Shown piece by piece: positions 36,181-47,517 of a stretch of DNA of 64,000 bases; position 1 is the first letter of the stretch; each line of letters opens with the position of its first letter. The stretch comes from Neurospora tetraspora (taxonomy: Eukaryota > Ascomycota > Sordariomycetes > Sordariales > Sordariaceae), in assembly GCF_033439725.1 (NCBI RefSeq), contig NW_026944386.1, forward strand, positions 4,588,001-4,652,000. Direction: 5' to 3'. A program made the translations under genes and the position numbers. The notes below the pieces were generated by a model. The model saw only the letters and a program-made list of their open reading frames with translations, was not told where the DNA came from and did not search any database.

Positions 36181-39100
36181 AAGGTAATAATAAAGAAGGT
36201 TATAAAGAGGAAGGTAGTAAGGAGGAAGACAATAATCAGGAAAGTAGTAAAAGTAATGAGGAAAGTAATAAGAATAATAAAGAGGTTAGAATTTCTATTA
36301 TTTTTAAAAATATATTAGCTGACGAAGAATTATTAGATTTTAGTAATTTTAAAGAGGTTATTCTAAATTATAGCCTATTTAATTTAGCGTATAATGCGTG
36401 GAAAAATAAGAAGAAAAAGAGGAAAGATAAGGAGGGTAAAGAAGAAGGTAAAGAAGAGGGTAAAGAATAAAATAAAAGTAAAGGAGAGGATAGAAAAGAA
36501 GGTAAAGGAGAGGATGAAGGAGAGGGTAAAGGAGAGTTTTCTACTTCCGAACTAATATGGAAGAGATTAAGGACTATATTAAATATTTTAAATAATATAG
36601 TAATTGAGGAATAGTAAATACTAATTAAATGGAATAAGGAATGAAAGTAAGGATGAAAGATAATTAGGATTAAAATAAATAATATAATAAGTAATAGATT
36701 AAAAAGAAGGTTTGATAAGAAGGTTTAATAAGAAGGTTTGAGTTTTATATTTTGGCTTTTAAAGGGGCGCTGCTAGCTAGGTACTTAATAATAAGAAGAA
36801 TAGTAATTTAATAGCGTATTAATAAGCTTTCCTTCCTATAATTTTAGGTGGTAATTTGTGAGCTGCTAGTTTAATAGTATAGGGGAATTACCCTCTTACG
36901 CCCCCTAGGGTTCGGAATTCCTTAAAATATAATGTAAGGATTAAAATACGCTTTCTATTAAGAAATTACTATTATCTAGGAAAAAATCGTATAAGGAAAA
37001 ACCTAATAGCGTGGTATATATAGAAATAAAGGTTAAAAGTTTATTTTAGAAATATAAGTATTAATTAAAATAATAGGATAAATTAAATTTTTTAAAAGTT
37101 TATTTAATAGGATTCTTAACTTTCTCAGTCCCTATCCTACCTATTAATAAACTTAGGTTTAGGATAGCTAATTTGTAATTAAATTAAGTATTATATTTTT
37201 AATTTTATTATCAATAAAGCTAGGACTAAAATCCCTAAAATAATTATTTATTTTATTTAATAATAGTTTTTTTTCCGTCCTTGCATTCCCTTCGTTGGAT
37301 TAGTATAATTATTAACTATATTCTAAATTAATAAGCTAACCGTTAACGTTTATAGGGTATTGTTATATTGAATAGTTTTTTTTAAATTATTAATTAAGTA
37401 AAGTTTAATTAAGGTTAAGGGAGAGTGTATATATAGCGTTAATTCTCCGGTAGATTGTAGGGTAATTATGCGCTATATTATTAGATACATTGAAATTAAG
37501 ATTTCTTTTGTAAATTAATATTTATTTTCTCCGTCGGATTAATATAATTATTTACTACGTTTTAAATTGATAGGCCGGAAGCTTATTTTATTTATTAGGT
37601 TTAATATTTCTCCTGTTCTAAATTAATGGGTTAGAGGTTTATTTTATTTATTAGGTCTAATATTTCCCGTAATATAATTTAACTATAATTATTCCCGCTC
37701 TTAATTAATAAAAATATTTGTGGTAAATATTTTTGGTAAATATCTTTGTAATAGTTAGTTTTTAATAAATTTTAGAATTTAACTTCTATTTATTAGATAT
37801 TTATACCCCCGAATATCCTTATATTATAATTAAGAATAGGGTAGAATAATCTGTTTCTAAATAATCCGTCCCTAAAATCCGTCCTTAAAATTTCCTATTT
37901 AAGTTAGCTGATAAATTAAGTTAAAGTATTATCGTAGAAACTAAATTTATTATTATTAGATTAATAAATTATTTAATAACGATGTTTTTACTATTCGAAA
38001 GCGGAAGAGGAAATCGTATTATTATTATATTAATATTTATTTATAGTCTAAGTTAATTTTTTTATCGAGTTTAATATTTTCCCCTTATGCTTAGTATTTA
38101 TAAAGGTACTAGATAGAGGGTTTTAATAATTTATGTATTATTATACTTAAGATTTAGAATTGAAGATAATATCCTGCTTGGAGGTATTAAAATAAAGCCC
38201 TAGTAGTTTCCTAGTAGAAAAAGAGGTTGAGGGAGGAAATTAAATTTATTAGTATATAAGCCTATTAGTATAGATTAGAACCTCTATACGGGAGCTGTGT
38301 GGAAATTATTTAATATGAGTTAATTTTATTATTACTTAAATCTATTCTTCACCCTACGAAAGAGTACTTAGGAATATCTAAGTAGCTCTCCCGTAGAGAT
38401 TTTAATTTATTTAAATAATTAAATTCGTTGGCGACCCTCTGGGCGGTCCCTTTTAGTTAGATTTATAGTATATACCTTTTTAAGCAGTCTCCTAAGCGGC
38501 CCCCTTAAACGGGTTTATAGGGCGTACCCTTCTAAAGGACCCTTTTAAATAACTTTATATACGGCGAAATACATTTACTTATTTCGATTAGTCGTTCTTA
38601 CTTTAGCTGGTTATTTCTACCTTGGCCGGTCGCTTTTACCATTTCCCTTCGTATACTTTGCGACCGCTAGTTTAGGGAAGGTACGACCTAATGATTTGAA
38701 TCGCAATTTCCTAATTTTTGCGAAATTCCTTAGTATAATAAATTTTAAAAATCGATTTATAGTTAGTAAATTCAACCCGCGCGTAATACTTATAGGGTAA
38801 ATAAACTACTTTTTTTAATTAGGACGGTAGGCGGTCAGAATATAAATTGGCCGGTTGGGTAAATATAGGGTAGGTAAATTATTTTCTTAGTTAAGGCGGT
38901 TAGAATATAAATTGGCCGATTGGGTAAATATAGGGTAGGTAAGTTACTTTCCTAGTTAAGGCGGTTAGAATATAAGTTAGCCGGTTAGGTTTAGGTAAGT
39001 ATAGGGTAGGTAAATTACCTTCCCGGCTAGGGTGGTTGAAATATAAGTTGGTTAGTTAAGTTTAAGTAAATATAAAATAAGTAAATTCCTTTTTTAATTA

Positions 39101-39219
39101 AGGTAGTAAATAGTTGTAATATAAATTGGCCCGCTAAATTTAAATAAATATAAAGTTAGTAACCTTCTTCTTTTTAATTAGAGTATTTAACATATAATTT
39201 AGCGAATTAAATTTAAATA
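36181..39219. repeat. AT-rich duplicated block, copy 1, ending in a 65-79-bp tandem array
   Basis: From about 36.83 kb onward this sequence is a diverged direct copy of 40.65-44.2 kb. Shared landmarks are TCGGAATTC (about 36911 and 40731), CAGATTGTAGGG-like sequence (about 37443 and 41379), ATACTTTGCGACCG (about 38658 and 43094) and TTTAGGGAAGGT. The last ~430 bp (38785-39212) is a tandem array of about six units spaced 65, 65, 71, 79 and 71 bp, each with GGTTAGAATATAAATTGGCC-like sequence. A low-complexity Lys/Glu-rich frame at 36144-36470 is not judged to be a gene. No domain recognised. Confidence 0.65.
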
Positions 39220-39760
39220 TGTTAACGTGTGGCTAGTACTGTGCCTTGTAACTGCCTTGTACTACCTTGTAGTATAGAAGGCTAGTTGAACTATTCCTTC
39301 TACGGAATCAGTTGACTCAGTCCCCACAGAATGTACTAGAATACAAGAGGTTTTGCCACTGTATTCTAGAGTCTTATAACTTAGCTAGCATTTCTTCCAG
39401 ACTGATTTGTCATCACAGGATTCAACAGAAGCTTCTAGATGCTTAGTGTCCATGTATATAGAGACCTCTCCTCTCCTTCAGTTCGTCACTCCTTAAGCAA
39501 GCAAGCACAAGTCAAGCAATACAATATAGTCTTTTCTCACAGTGCAGAGTCCACTGTAATCTTCTGTCTTGAGAGCAGAGTCCTCTCTAAGACCTCTTTT
39601 ACAACATCCTTTTATTGTACTTGCAACTACGCTGCTTCCTTCAGCATTGCTGTCGTACTTCCTACTGCTTCCGCTCCGCTCTGCTACAAGTGCATAGTTC
39701 ACTGTAGCAACCTTGTACTGGTGCTATCATTATAGGCCAGTCAGGGCACCGCAGCAAACA
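39220..39760. mobile_element. Solo LTR, copy 2 (same young family)
   Basis: A 541-bp segment beginning TGTTAACGTG and ending CA, flanked by the 5-bp duplication AAATA (39215-39219 and 39761-39765). It is nearly identical to copy 1 but has a different target duplication, so it is an independent insertion rather than the partner LTR of one element. Confidence 0.9.
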
Positions 39761-39900
39761 AAATATATGTATAATAAATAAATGAATATTTCTTTTTTAA
39801 TAAAAGTAATATATATAAGAAGCGGTTAGCCTATTAATATAAGAATTTAAAAGTTTCCCGGACTTTGTAGAATATTTTAGTTAATTCGTAGAAGTCCGAT

Positions 39901-39955
39901 AAATATTAGGCTTAGGATAAAGGTTCTAAGAACCTTTATCCTAAGCCTAATATTT
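39901..39955. repeat. Perfect 55-bp palindrome
   Basis: Two 27-nt arms (39901-39927 and 39929-39955) are exact reverse complements around a single A at 39928. Each arm includes ATTAGGCTTAGGATAAAGG or its complement. It survives intact inside heavily degraded AT-rich DNA. Confidence 0.95.
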
Positions 39956-40559
39956 AAATTAAGTTAGGCCTTAGATTTTTAAATTTCCTCTTCTTATTAT
40001 TAATATTTAGGATATAATAAATATACTAGTTTTATCCTATAGTGCTCGATATTTAATATTCTTCGTAGATCCCTATAATACCCATTTTGAATTTTAAAAA
40101 AATAATTAAGTTATAAGATAAATAAATAATATTAAATATAAAGAATTTATACATAAAAAAAATACGAAACAAATTAATAAATAATAAAACCCTTATATAT
40201 AAGTAAGTAAGGCGGTTAATTTAAAATTGTTACTTGTTAGTAAGAGTATAACGGCTATACTAATCATTATAGATTTTTTTATAAATTCTTTTATAAATCC
40301 CCTTTATAGGTAGCTTTTAGAAGTAGTTTCTATTTACGGGTAGTTTAAATGTAGGTTCTAGGCTTAGTTTTAGCTCCTTCCTAGAGTTTAGGGTATAAAA
40401 CCCAATTCTTTTTATTTAGCCTTCCCTTCTAAAGTTTCTTTTTTCTTTAACTTCTTATTTTTAATTTAAATTAACTAAATAGTATAATTATTACTTTATA
40501 TTCGTATTATTTAATTACGCTATAATTGAGAGTAAAATAATTTTTATTCATTTACGCTT

Positions 40560-43500
40560 TTAAATAGTAATTCTTAAATTACTAGCCTAATAGCGTAGGG
40601 AGGGTTAATTAAGACTTTAAGTCCTAAATTAACCTAATTTTCCTCCTACACTTTTAGGTAGTAACCTTTAAGCTACTAACCTAATAGCGTAAGGAAAAAA
40701 ACTTCCTACATAATTCGGAATTCTTTGAATAGGGTAGAATATAAAGGTTAGGATATATTTTCCATTTAAAGAATTACTACTTAATCCTAGTAAAAATTTC
40801 TAACGAGTTAAAACCTAGGATAAATTTAGAAGGACAATATATACAAAAGTTAAATTTATTTTAGAAGATATAAATATTAATTAAAGTAATAAGGTAAGTT
40901 TAAATTTGATTAAGGATTAAATTTATTTTAGAAGATATAAGTATTAATTAAAGTAATAAGGTAGGTTTATGAAATTAATTAAAGATTTAATTCTATATTA
41001 TATTCGGATCCTAAATTATTCTGATCCCTACCCCGCCCGTTAGCCGGCCCGGGTCTAGAATTATTAAGGTTCCGAAGTCAAATTAATTATTTTAATCCCT
41101 ACCTAATCCGTTAGCTGGGCCGGGTCCAAAACGGGCAAAATACTTTAATTAATTTAATTATTCTAACCTTAATTTAGTCCGTTAGTTAGGCTGGGTCTGA
41201 AACGATTAAAATCATTAATAATTTAATTATTCGTTTAATAGGCTGATTTAAACTGTTAATATTTATAGGGTATTCTTTAATATTAGAAATATTTTTCTTA
41301 GATATTAATTAAATAAATTTAGAATAGGGTTAAAGGGAGGCGTAATATATATAGCGTTACTACCCCGGCAGATTGTAGGGAGTTATTCGTTATACTATTA
41401 TAAAAATTAAAATTAAAATTTCCTTTATAAGTTGCTTTCCTATATTAAACGATCGATAGGCTAAAGGGTTTAATTATTACTTCTAAATTCGATCTATTCT
41501 CTTTACTTTTTTAGAATGGGATTTAAATATTTTATGAAATTTAAATTTTTATTCTTTTTTAATAAAAATATTTTTAATAAATATTTTTGCAATAATTGAT
41601 CTTTAATAAATTTAAGAATTTTACTTTTTATTATTGAATCCGAATTCTTTTAAATATCTTTATTATATAATTTAATTATAAGCGATGCTAGGGTTAGAAT
41701 AGTTATTAGTACTAAATTTATCCTATTAGCGGCCCGAACGTATAACTTAAGGGTAGGTAGTTTAATTCCGCTTTCCCTACCTCCTATAATACTTATATAG
41801 TTTATTAATAAATCTAGTTAATAATATTAGTATCATAAATATAATCTATCCGTCAGCGTTTAATCTAATATTTTCCTAAATATTATCCGTAGAGTAATAC
41901 CTTTTCAAAATATATTTATAAACTAATATTAAAGTAGTAGCCTAGCGATAAATTTAATTAATATTCTTAGTTTTAAAGATAAAGCCTATTATAAAATTTT
42001 TTTAAATACCGTTCGAAGAATGGTATTAGGGTAGTTTGTAATAAAATTATAAATCTTCGGCTTAAATTAGTTTTCTTATAAAAGGGAAGATTTAAAGACG
42101 TCCATTCTATATTTAATACGAAAGTAAGAATATTAATCCCAAGGTAATTTATATTTTAATCCTAAATATAATTATATATATTTTTACATTTAATTAAAGC
42201 TATAAGAAATTATAGAATTGCGGAAAGGTATTAAAACTACGCCCTAATAACCCTTTTGCAAATAAAAAGTCTATAGGAAAGTATTAAAATTACGTCCTAA
42301 TAGCCTTCCCGTAGAAAAAAGCGTAGAATAGGAATTTGAATTTATTAAGAAGGTTAAAAATAGGTTATAAACTTTTATTTATTATTATTAATTGGAACCG
42401 GAAGTTAACTATTCTAAATTTAAATCTATTATTATATAGATCCTAAAATTTACCCTATGGAAAAGTACTTGGGAATATTTAAATAATTCTCCTATAATAG
42501 CTTTATAGTATTGAACCATTTTAAATAATCTTTTAGGCGGCCTTTTAGGCGGTTTACTTTTTAAGAATACCCTTTTGAACGGTCCCTTTGTATAGTCCTT
42601 TATACGGCCCCTTATACGGCCCTTTAGGCGGCCCTTCAAGCAGCTTTATAGTATTTTACCCTTTGGATAACCCTTTTAAGCAGGCCTTTTAGGCGGCCTT
42701 ATAGTACTTTACCCTCTGGATAACCCCTCTGAGCGGGCCCCTTAAGCGGCCTTATAATATTTTACTTTTTGGATAACCCTTCTAAACGGTCCCCTTAGGT
42801 AGCCTTATAGTATTTTACCTTTTGGATAACCCCTTTAAATAGTCCCCTTAAGCGGCCTTATAGTATTTTACCTTTTAGATAACCCTTTTAAGTAAGCCTT
42901 TTAAACGGCTTTATAGTATTTTACTTTCTAAATGACCCCTTTGAGTGGTCCTTTTGGGCAGTCCTTTATGCGGCCCCTTGAGCGGCCTTATAATATTTTC
43001 TCCTTTAAGAGACCCCTTTAAGCGACTTTATATATAATTAGTCGTTTTTACCTATTTTGGCCGGTCGTTTCTACTTTAGCCGGTCGTTCTTGCTTTCTTT
43101 TTTTATATACTTTGCGACCGTTAGTTTAGGGAAGGTGCGGTCCGATTGTTTGAATCGCGACTTTCGAATTTCTGCGAAATTTATTTGTATAGGAAATTTT
43201 AAAAATTAATTTACAGCTACTAAATTTAACTCCCCCGTCGTACTTTTATATTAACTTAGCTAGATTTTGACGGCCATGGGGGTAGGGTAGTCGATTCGAA
43301 TATCAGGTAGGTAAATTAATTTAGGGTAGGTAAGCTATTTTCCCCTATACGAAATTGCTGGCCGCAGTTAATATATAAATAAGATAATAAGGTAATTAAT
43401 TTAAGTACTAGGTAGGTAAATTATCCTCCCCTATATAAAGTTAGTAGCCGTAGTTAATATGTAAATAAAATAATAAAATAGTCGATTCGAATACTAGGTA

Positions 43501-44230
43501 AATAAGTTACCCTTCCTTATATAAAATTGGTAGCCGTAATTAATATATAAATAAAGTAATAAAATAATTGATTTAATAAGGATAATAAAGTAATTAATTC
43601 GAATAAAGTAATCGGTTCGAGTAGGGTAATAAAGTAGTCGAATCGAATAATGGGTAGGTAAGCCCCCCATCCCTATACGAAGTTAGTAGTTCTAGTTAAT
43701 ATATAAGTAGAATAATAAAATAATTAATTCGAATAAAATAATTGGTTTAAATAAGGTAATAAAGTAGTCGGTTCGAATAAGGTAGTCGGTTCGAGTAGGG
43801 TAATAAAGTAATCGATTCGAGTGCCGGGTAAGTAAGCCCCCTTCCCTAGTACGAAGTTGGCGGCCGCGGTTAATATATAAATAAAGTAATAATAAAATAA
43901 AATAATAAGTTTAAGTAATATAATAAAGTAATTAATTTAAATAAGGTAATTAATTCGAATAGGATAATAACGTAATCGATTCGAATGCTTGGTAGGCAAA
44001 CTAATTACTTTCGTACGAAATTAGTAATTACGGTTAATATAGAAATAAAATAATAAAATAATTAATTTAAACAAGGTAATTAATTCAAGGAAGGTAATAA
44101 TATAGTTAAATCGAATATCAAATAAATAATTCTACCACTTTTAAATTAAGTTACTAGCTGCGGTTAATATATAAATGGAATATTAAGGCAATTAGTTCGA
44201 TTAAGGTAGTTAAAATAAGTAATTCGATAT
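40560..44230. repeat. AT-rich duplicated block, copy 2, with 53-bp and 86-bp satellite-like arrays
   Basis: A diverged direct copy of 36.83-39.21 kb, but expanded. At about 42590-43010 lies a tandem array with five successive unit starts spaced exactly 53 bp (TTATAGTATTTTACC at 42699, 42752, 42805, 42858 and 42911). At about 43300-44180 lies a second array keyed by TTAATATATAAAT, with spacings of 86, 86, 156, 174, 164 and 130 bp. The longer units arise by internal repetition of GTCGGTTCGAATAAGG-like elements. The equivalent part of copy 1 has far fewer units. No gene was seen. Confidence 0.65.
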
Positions 44231-44734
44231 TAAATAATTAATAATTATAAATAAAAGTTAAATAAAAATGGAAATAATTTATATATCAACTTTTAAAATT
44301 AGTATATATTTAAAATACCTTAAATATATTAGAATTAATATAGTGTACGGTTTAATAACTATTTAGGACTAATTATATAACATTATAATCAAAATAATTA
44401 TTATCTGGAATTTCAAAAATCATTTTAGAAAAATATTAATACTCTATTATAAATAGGGCTTAAGGTTTATAATATAGCAGCTATACGCTTATATATTAAT
44501 ACTAATATATAGAAAGGTTGTACACATCTTACAATTATATAGAATGTTTAATATAAATACTTAATTTTTGTACTTATAATAAAATAGAAATAGAACTTAT
44601 AGTTTAAGTAGGAGGATAAGATAAAGATTATATTTACGTCATATAACTACTTATAAACCTATATATAAGTTTTGGTTATGTTTGGATTATTGATTGTTGT
44701 GTAATTAAATGCTATAGAAAATCGCTATAGAAAA
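44231..44734. other. AT-rich sequence before the right end of the insertion
   Basis: About 500 bp, AT-rich, with no reading frame, repeat or motif that I can name. It leads into the right inner inverted repeat. Confidence 0.35.
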
Positions 44735-44747
44735 TGCCTGATTTTTG

Positions 44748-44966
44748 CTATCCGTTGTGGTTTTGTGATGTCCGGTAGTTTTGTGACCAACTCTGCCTAG
44801 TAGAGTTGGGGAATAGACAGGAATTATTCCACTCTCCCCAACGGGTATTCAACTTACGTTTTTTTTTTCTTATTTCTACTCTTCGGTGGCCGTTAATCCT
44901 GTAGTTGTATTTGTAGCGCCAGCGTTTGCAATTAGGACAACAATACGGCCACAACACATCCACCAA
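44748..44966 (-). other. Small zinc-ribbon-like open frame near the right terminus of the insertion
   Basis: 72 codons on the minus strand starting MVDVLWPYCCPNCKRW, with a CCxxC pair and a basic stretch (HRRVEIRKKKRK). It lies between the outer and inner inverted repeats, in the only GC-normal part of the insertion apart from the solo LTRs. Its downstream half overlaps the inner inverted repeat, so it may be chance. It could be an exon or relic of a gene of the element itself. Confidence 0.25.
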
Positions 44967-45131
44967 ATAAGCTAAAAAAGATGTTTTAGTCTTAAAAGAT
45001 GAGGTTTGAGCTAAACGTACGGTGAAAACTACTTTTGGAATATAGGGCCGAAGAATGGCTGAAAAACCATCGTATAGAGCTGGGACTTAGGGTGCGCGTA
45101 GGTTGGTTTTGGAGTGTGCTGAGGTTTTCTC

Positions 45132-47517
45132 ATTCTTTAGCAAAAAAAAGGCCATTATTCCCTTGGGAGGAGATGACTCGCCAGAGATGGTCGCTGGTGC
45201 CGTTGTCCTCATATTGCTGAAGCACGGGGCTATTAGCGGTCGACGCGCCCTGCACGCCCAGCAAGAGACTACTGTTGAGGTTCCTGATCTTAAACCAGCC
45301 GCCCGGGGCGCGCACAAACTGCCACAGGTGGTCGCGCGTGCCGTTGTCGTCGTACTGCTAGATATTCGCGCTGTTTGCCGTCGACATGCCGTCGACCCCC
45401 ATGAGCTTGCCGCTGTTCTCGTTGCGCAGCTGGAATACGGCCCGTGTCCAGACTTCAAACTCGGACAGCCCCCAGCCGTTGCCGTCGCCTGGGTTGTTGG
45501 GCGCGACCACCCGCAGTTGCGAGGTGACGATGGTCGGAAAGGTAATCTTGGTCTGGCTATTGGAGGTAGCAGTGGCGGACCCGCTGCGTTGCTGGTTGGG
45601 CACCGTGAGCCAGGCGTTGCCGGTCCAATACTGGAGGTCGTAGCTGGCCGGCCGCCGAACGCCGCCGCCGTCGTCGTAAAAGTATAACCTAACGTCCGAG
45701 ACGGCTTGAGGTCGCCGGAGGTCTATGGCGAAGTAGTCTCGCGCATTGGGACTGCCATAGGAGGTCCAGCGGCTGTTCTACGGGATTCCGGTGCGCCAGA
45801 CAATGCCGTCGATCGCTCGCCAGACATCGTCGTAAGGAGAGGTGTAGGAGGCAGAGGGCGTGGTGCCCTGGGGGAGCCTTTGGCCATTTGCGGCGATGTT
45901 GACTTGTGACCGGATGGTCTGGGCCAGCACAACGGGACCGACGTTGACTGTCAGAGACCCCAAAGTGCTACGGCTGCCGGCGAGGGTGCCGTCGACATAG
46001 ACCCGCAGGCCTTGGCCCTGACCATAGTGAGACCCGGTGCTATCCCATAGAACTGTCACGCTATGGCCGTGGTAGGCAGCGTTCTCTAGCGCGAAATGGT
46101 CCCATGAGGGAGGCGCCAACGGGTTAACCACCAAGCTTTCGTCGCGCTGAACACGCAGACCGATGAGGCCGGCAATGATGTTGTCCACAAAGGTAGAATG
46201 ATTGTAGTCCTCACTGTGGTTGGACCTGTCATAGTCAGACATCCAGGCATCTGCATCAGGATCATGCGCTTCGGCCACATAGGGCTGGCCATTCTTGTAT
46301 TGGGTCGCAGCGTACCCTCTTAACAAGTTGATGTAGTCTGCCGCAGAAAAGTACGTCTGCGCGGGATAGTCGTTCAGCAGGTTCTCCACCGCCGTCAGCG
46401 TCTGCGAGGTGGCAAAGGGCCACGAAGGACCGTCCCACCGGCAGCACGTAGCGGCTTCGTGTAGATACCATTTGCTGCGGCGCTCAGCCGTCGTGGGCCC
46501 GTAACTGGCGGAGAAGCCCTGGGGGTCCTTCAGCTGCGCAATGGCTGCAGTATGACTGGCGGCCGTGGGCAAATTAAACATCCACGGCAAGTAGCCCATG
46601 ATCTCGCGCGTCGTTAGCAGCGCTCCAGACGGATTGTTATCGCGGGCCTGATGCTTGTAGAATTGGGACTTCGTGTCCCACAAGGTTTGCTGCACCGTTT
46701 TCTGCAGTGCATCAGCGCGTTATGTGTACTCAGTGTTGCGGTCCGGATTGCCGGCTAGGGCGGCGATGGCGGCAATAGCGCGGGCATCGCCATACTGGTA
46801 AGAGTTGATGGTCGGTCGCTAGCCAGCACCGCCATGGTATGGGTCGCTCGACTCGTACGACGCAGCTGTGTACTCGGTGGCATCCCAGACCGGAACCTGC
46901 CAGTACAGGCCAATCGCACTGTTGAAGTGGTTGTCCCAGCCGCGGTACTGCTTAACCAGGTTTTCCAGCTGGCCCACAACAAAGTCTCTATCGCCTGTGG
47001 TCAGATACTGACGCCAGAGGGCACTGGCAGCCCAGAAACTGTACTCATGGGCCCAGTCGGTAGTGTCGGCGTTGACCTTGTCTGTGGTTGGCTTGGAGAA
47101 CGTGCCGGGACCGGCCAGCCAATAGTTGGCAATGTCCTGGCCGTACTGGTAGTTCCGCAGCCAGCGGCCCTCGTTTATGTGATGTCCGGCGGCGGCCACC
47201 ACGCCGCCGTAGGGGGCGCCGTAGTCAACCGGGTGCAGAAACTCGCTTGCCATGTACCCATACTGGGCACCAGTGTAGACAAGATGCTCCTTGTAGGTTT
47301 GGCAACGGTAGTAGTACACTGCCTGGATTTGTACGTCAGGTACGTCGAGAAAGGCTATGTTTTCTTCGAACCAGTCAGGATCCTCACGGCCGGTCAACAG
47401 TGAGGCGTGGTTGAGGAATGTCGTTTCCGCCGCCGCCACCGGCACGGGCCGACAGAACAGCGTCAGGACAACGACACCCACGCCCACGCCGCTTGTGCCA
47501 TATATACGCATTAGCAT
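45132..47517 (-). pseudogene. Secreted glycoside hydrolase with discoidin and CBM13-like modules, split by insertion and carrying stops
   Basis: Minus strand, start at 47515-47517 (MLMRIYG) with a signal peptide ending near PVAAAE. An (alpha/alpha)6-type hydrolase region of about 500 residues follows, resembling MGH1/GH63-like enzymes (for example HHINEGRWLRNYQYGQD and KWYLHEAATCCRWDGPSWPF). Next come an F5/8-type C (discoidin, CBM32-like) module near 45.5-45.85 kb and two of three beta-trefoil repeats, each with a DNGT.DHLW motif. One frame runs through, with four internal stops: TAG 46819-46821, TAA 46720-46722, TAG 45778-45780 and TAG 45358-45360. All are explicable as CpA to TpA on one strand or the other. 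An 8-T run just before 45139 also puts the two halves out of frame by one. The third trefoil repeat is at 22492-22628. Probably once a secreted polysaccharide-degrading enzyme; exact GH family uncertain. Confidence 0.82.

Larger units (their letters stand above)
22629..45131. mobile_element. 22.5-kb insertion with terminal inverted repeats and 8-bp target-site duplication (superfamily unassigned)
   Basis: The left end reads GAGAAAACCTCAGCACACTC and the right end is its exact reverse complement; similarity continues about 45 bp, through ACCTACGCGCAC. Immediately outside both ends is the same 8-bp direct repeat, ATTCTTTA (22621-22628 and 45132-45139). An inner inverted repeat of about 110 bp lies at 22751-22870 and 44735-44855, containing CCCCAACTCTACTAGGCA and CCGGACATCACAAAACC. 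An 8-bp duplication fits hAT, KDZ and a few other DNA-transposon superfamilies; no transposase assignable to this element is readable. Nested elements account for about 11 kb or more of the 22,503 bp. The insertion disrupts a host hydrolase gene, whose coding sense continues on both sides. Confidence 0.85.

Noticed and set aside
36144-36470. 108-codon Lys/Glu-rich frame
   Set aside because: It starts inside the Gypsy LTR and is low-complexity purine-rich sequence in degraded DNA.
43600-43830. Repeated GGTTCGA strings resembling tRNA B boxes
   Set aside because: They are part of a tandem array and no acceptor, D or anticodon arms can be folded around them.
42590-44180. CRISPR-like regular repeats
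   Set aside because: Units are contiguous and diverged, without unique spacers, in a eukaryotic AT-rich block; they are satellite-like.
22629-45131. Giant insertion as a Starship-type element
   Set aside because: Starships lack terminal inverted repeats of this kind and carry a tyrosine recombinase near one end; none is readable, and an 8-bp duplication with inverted ends points to a DDE-type DNA transposon.
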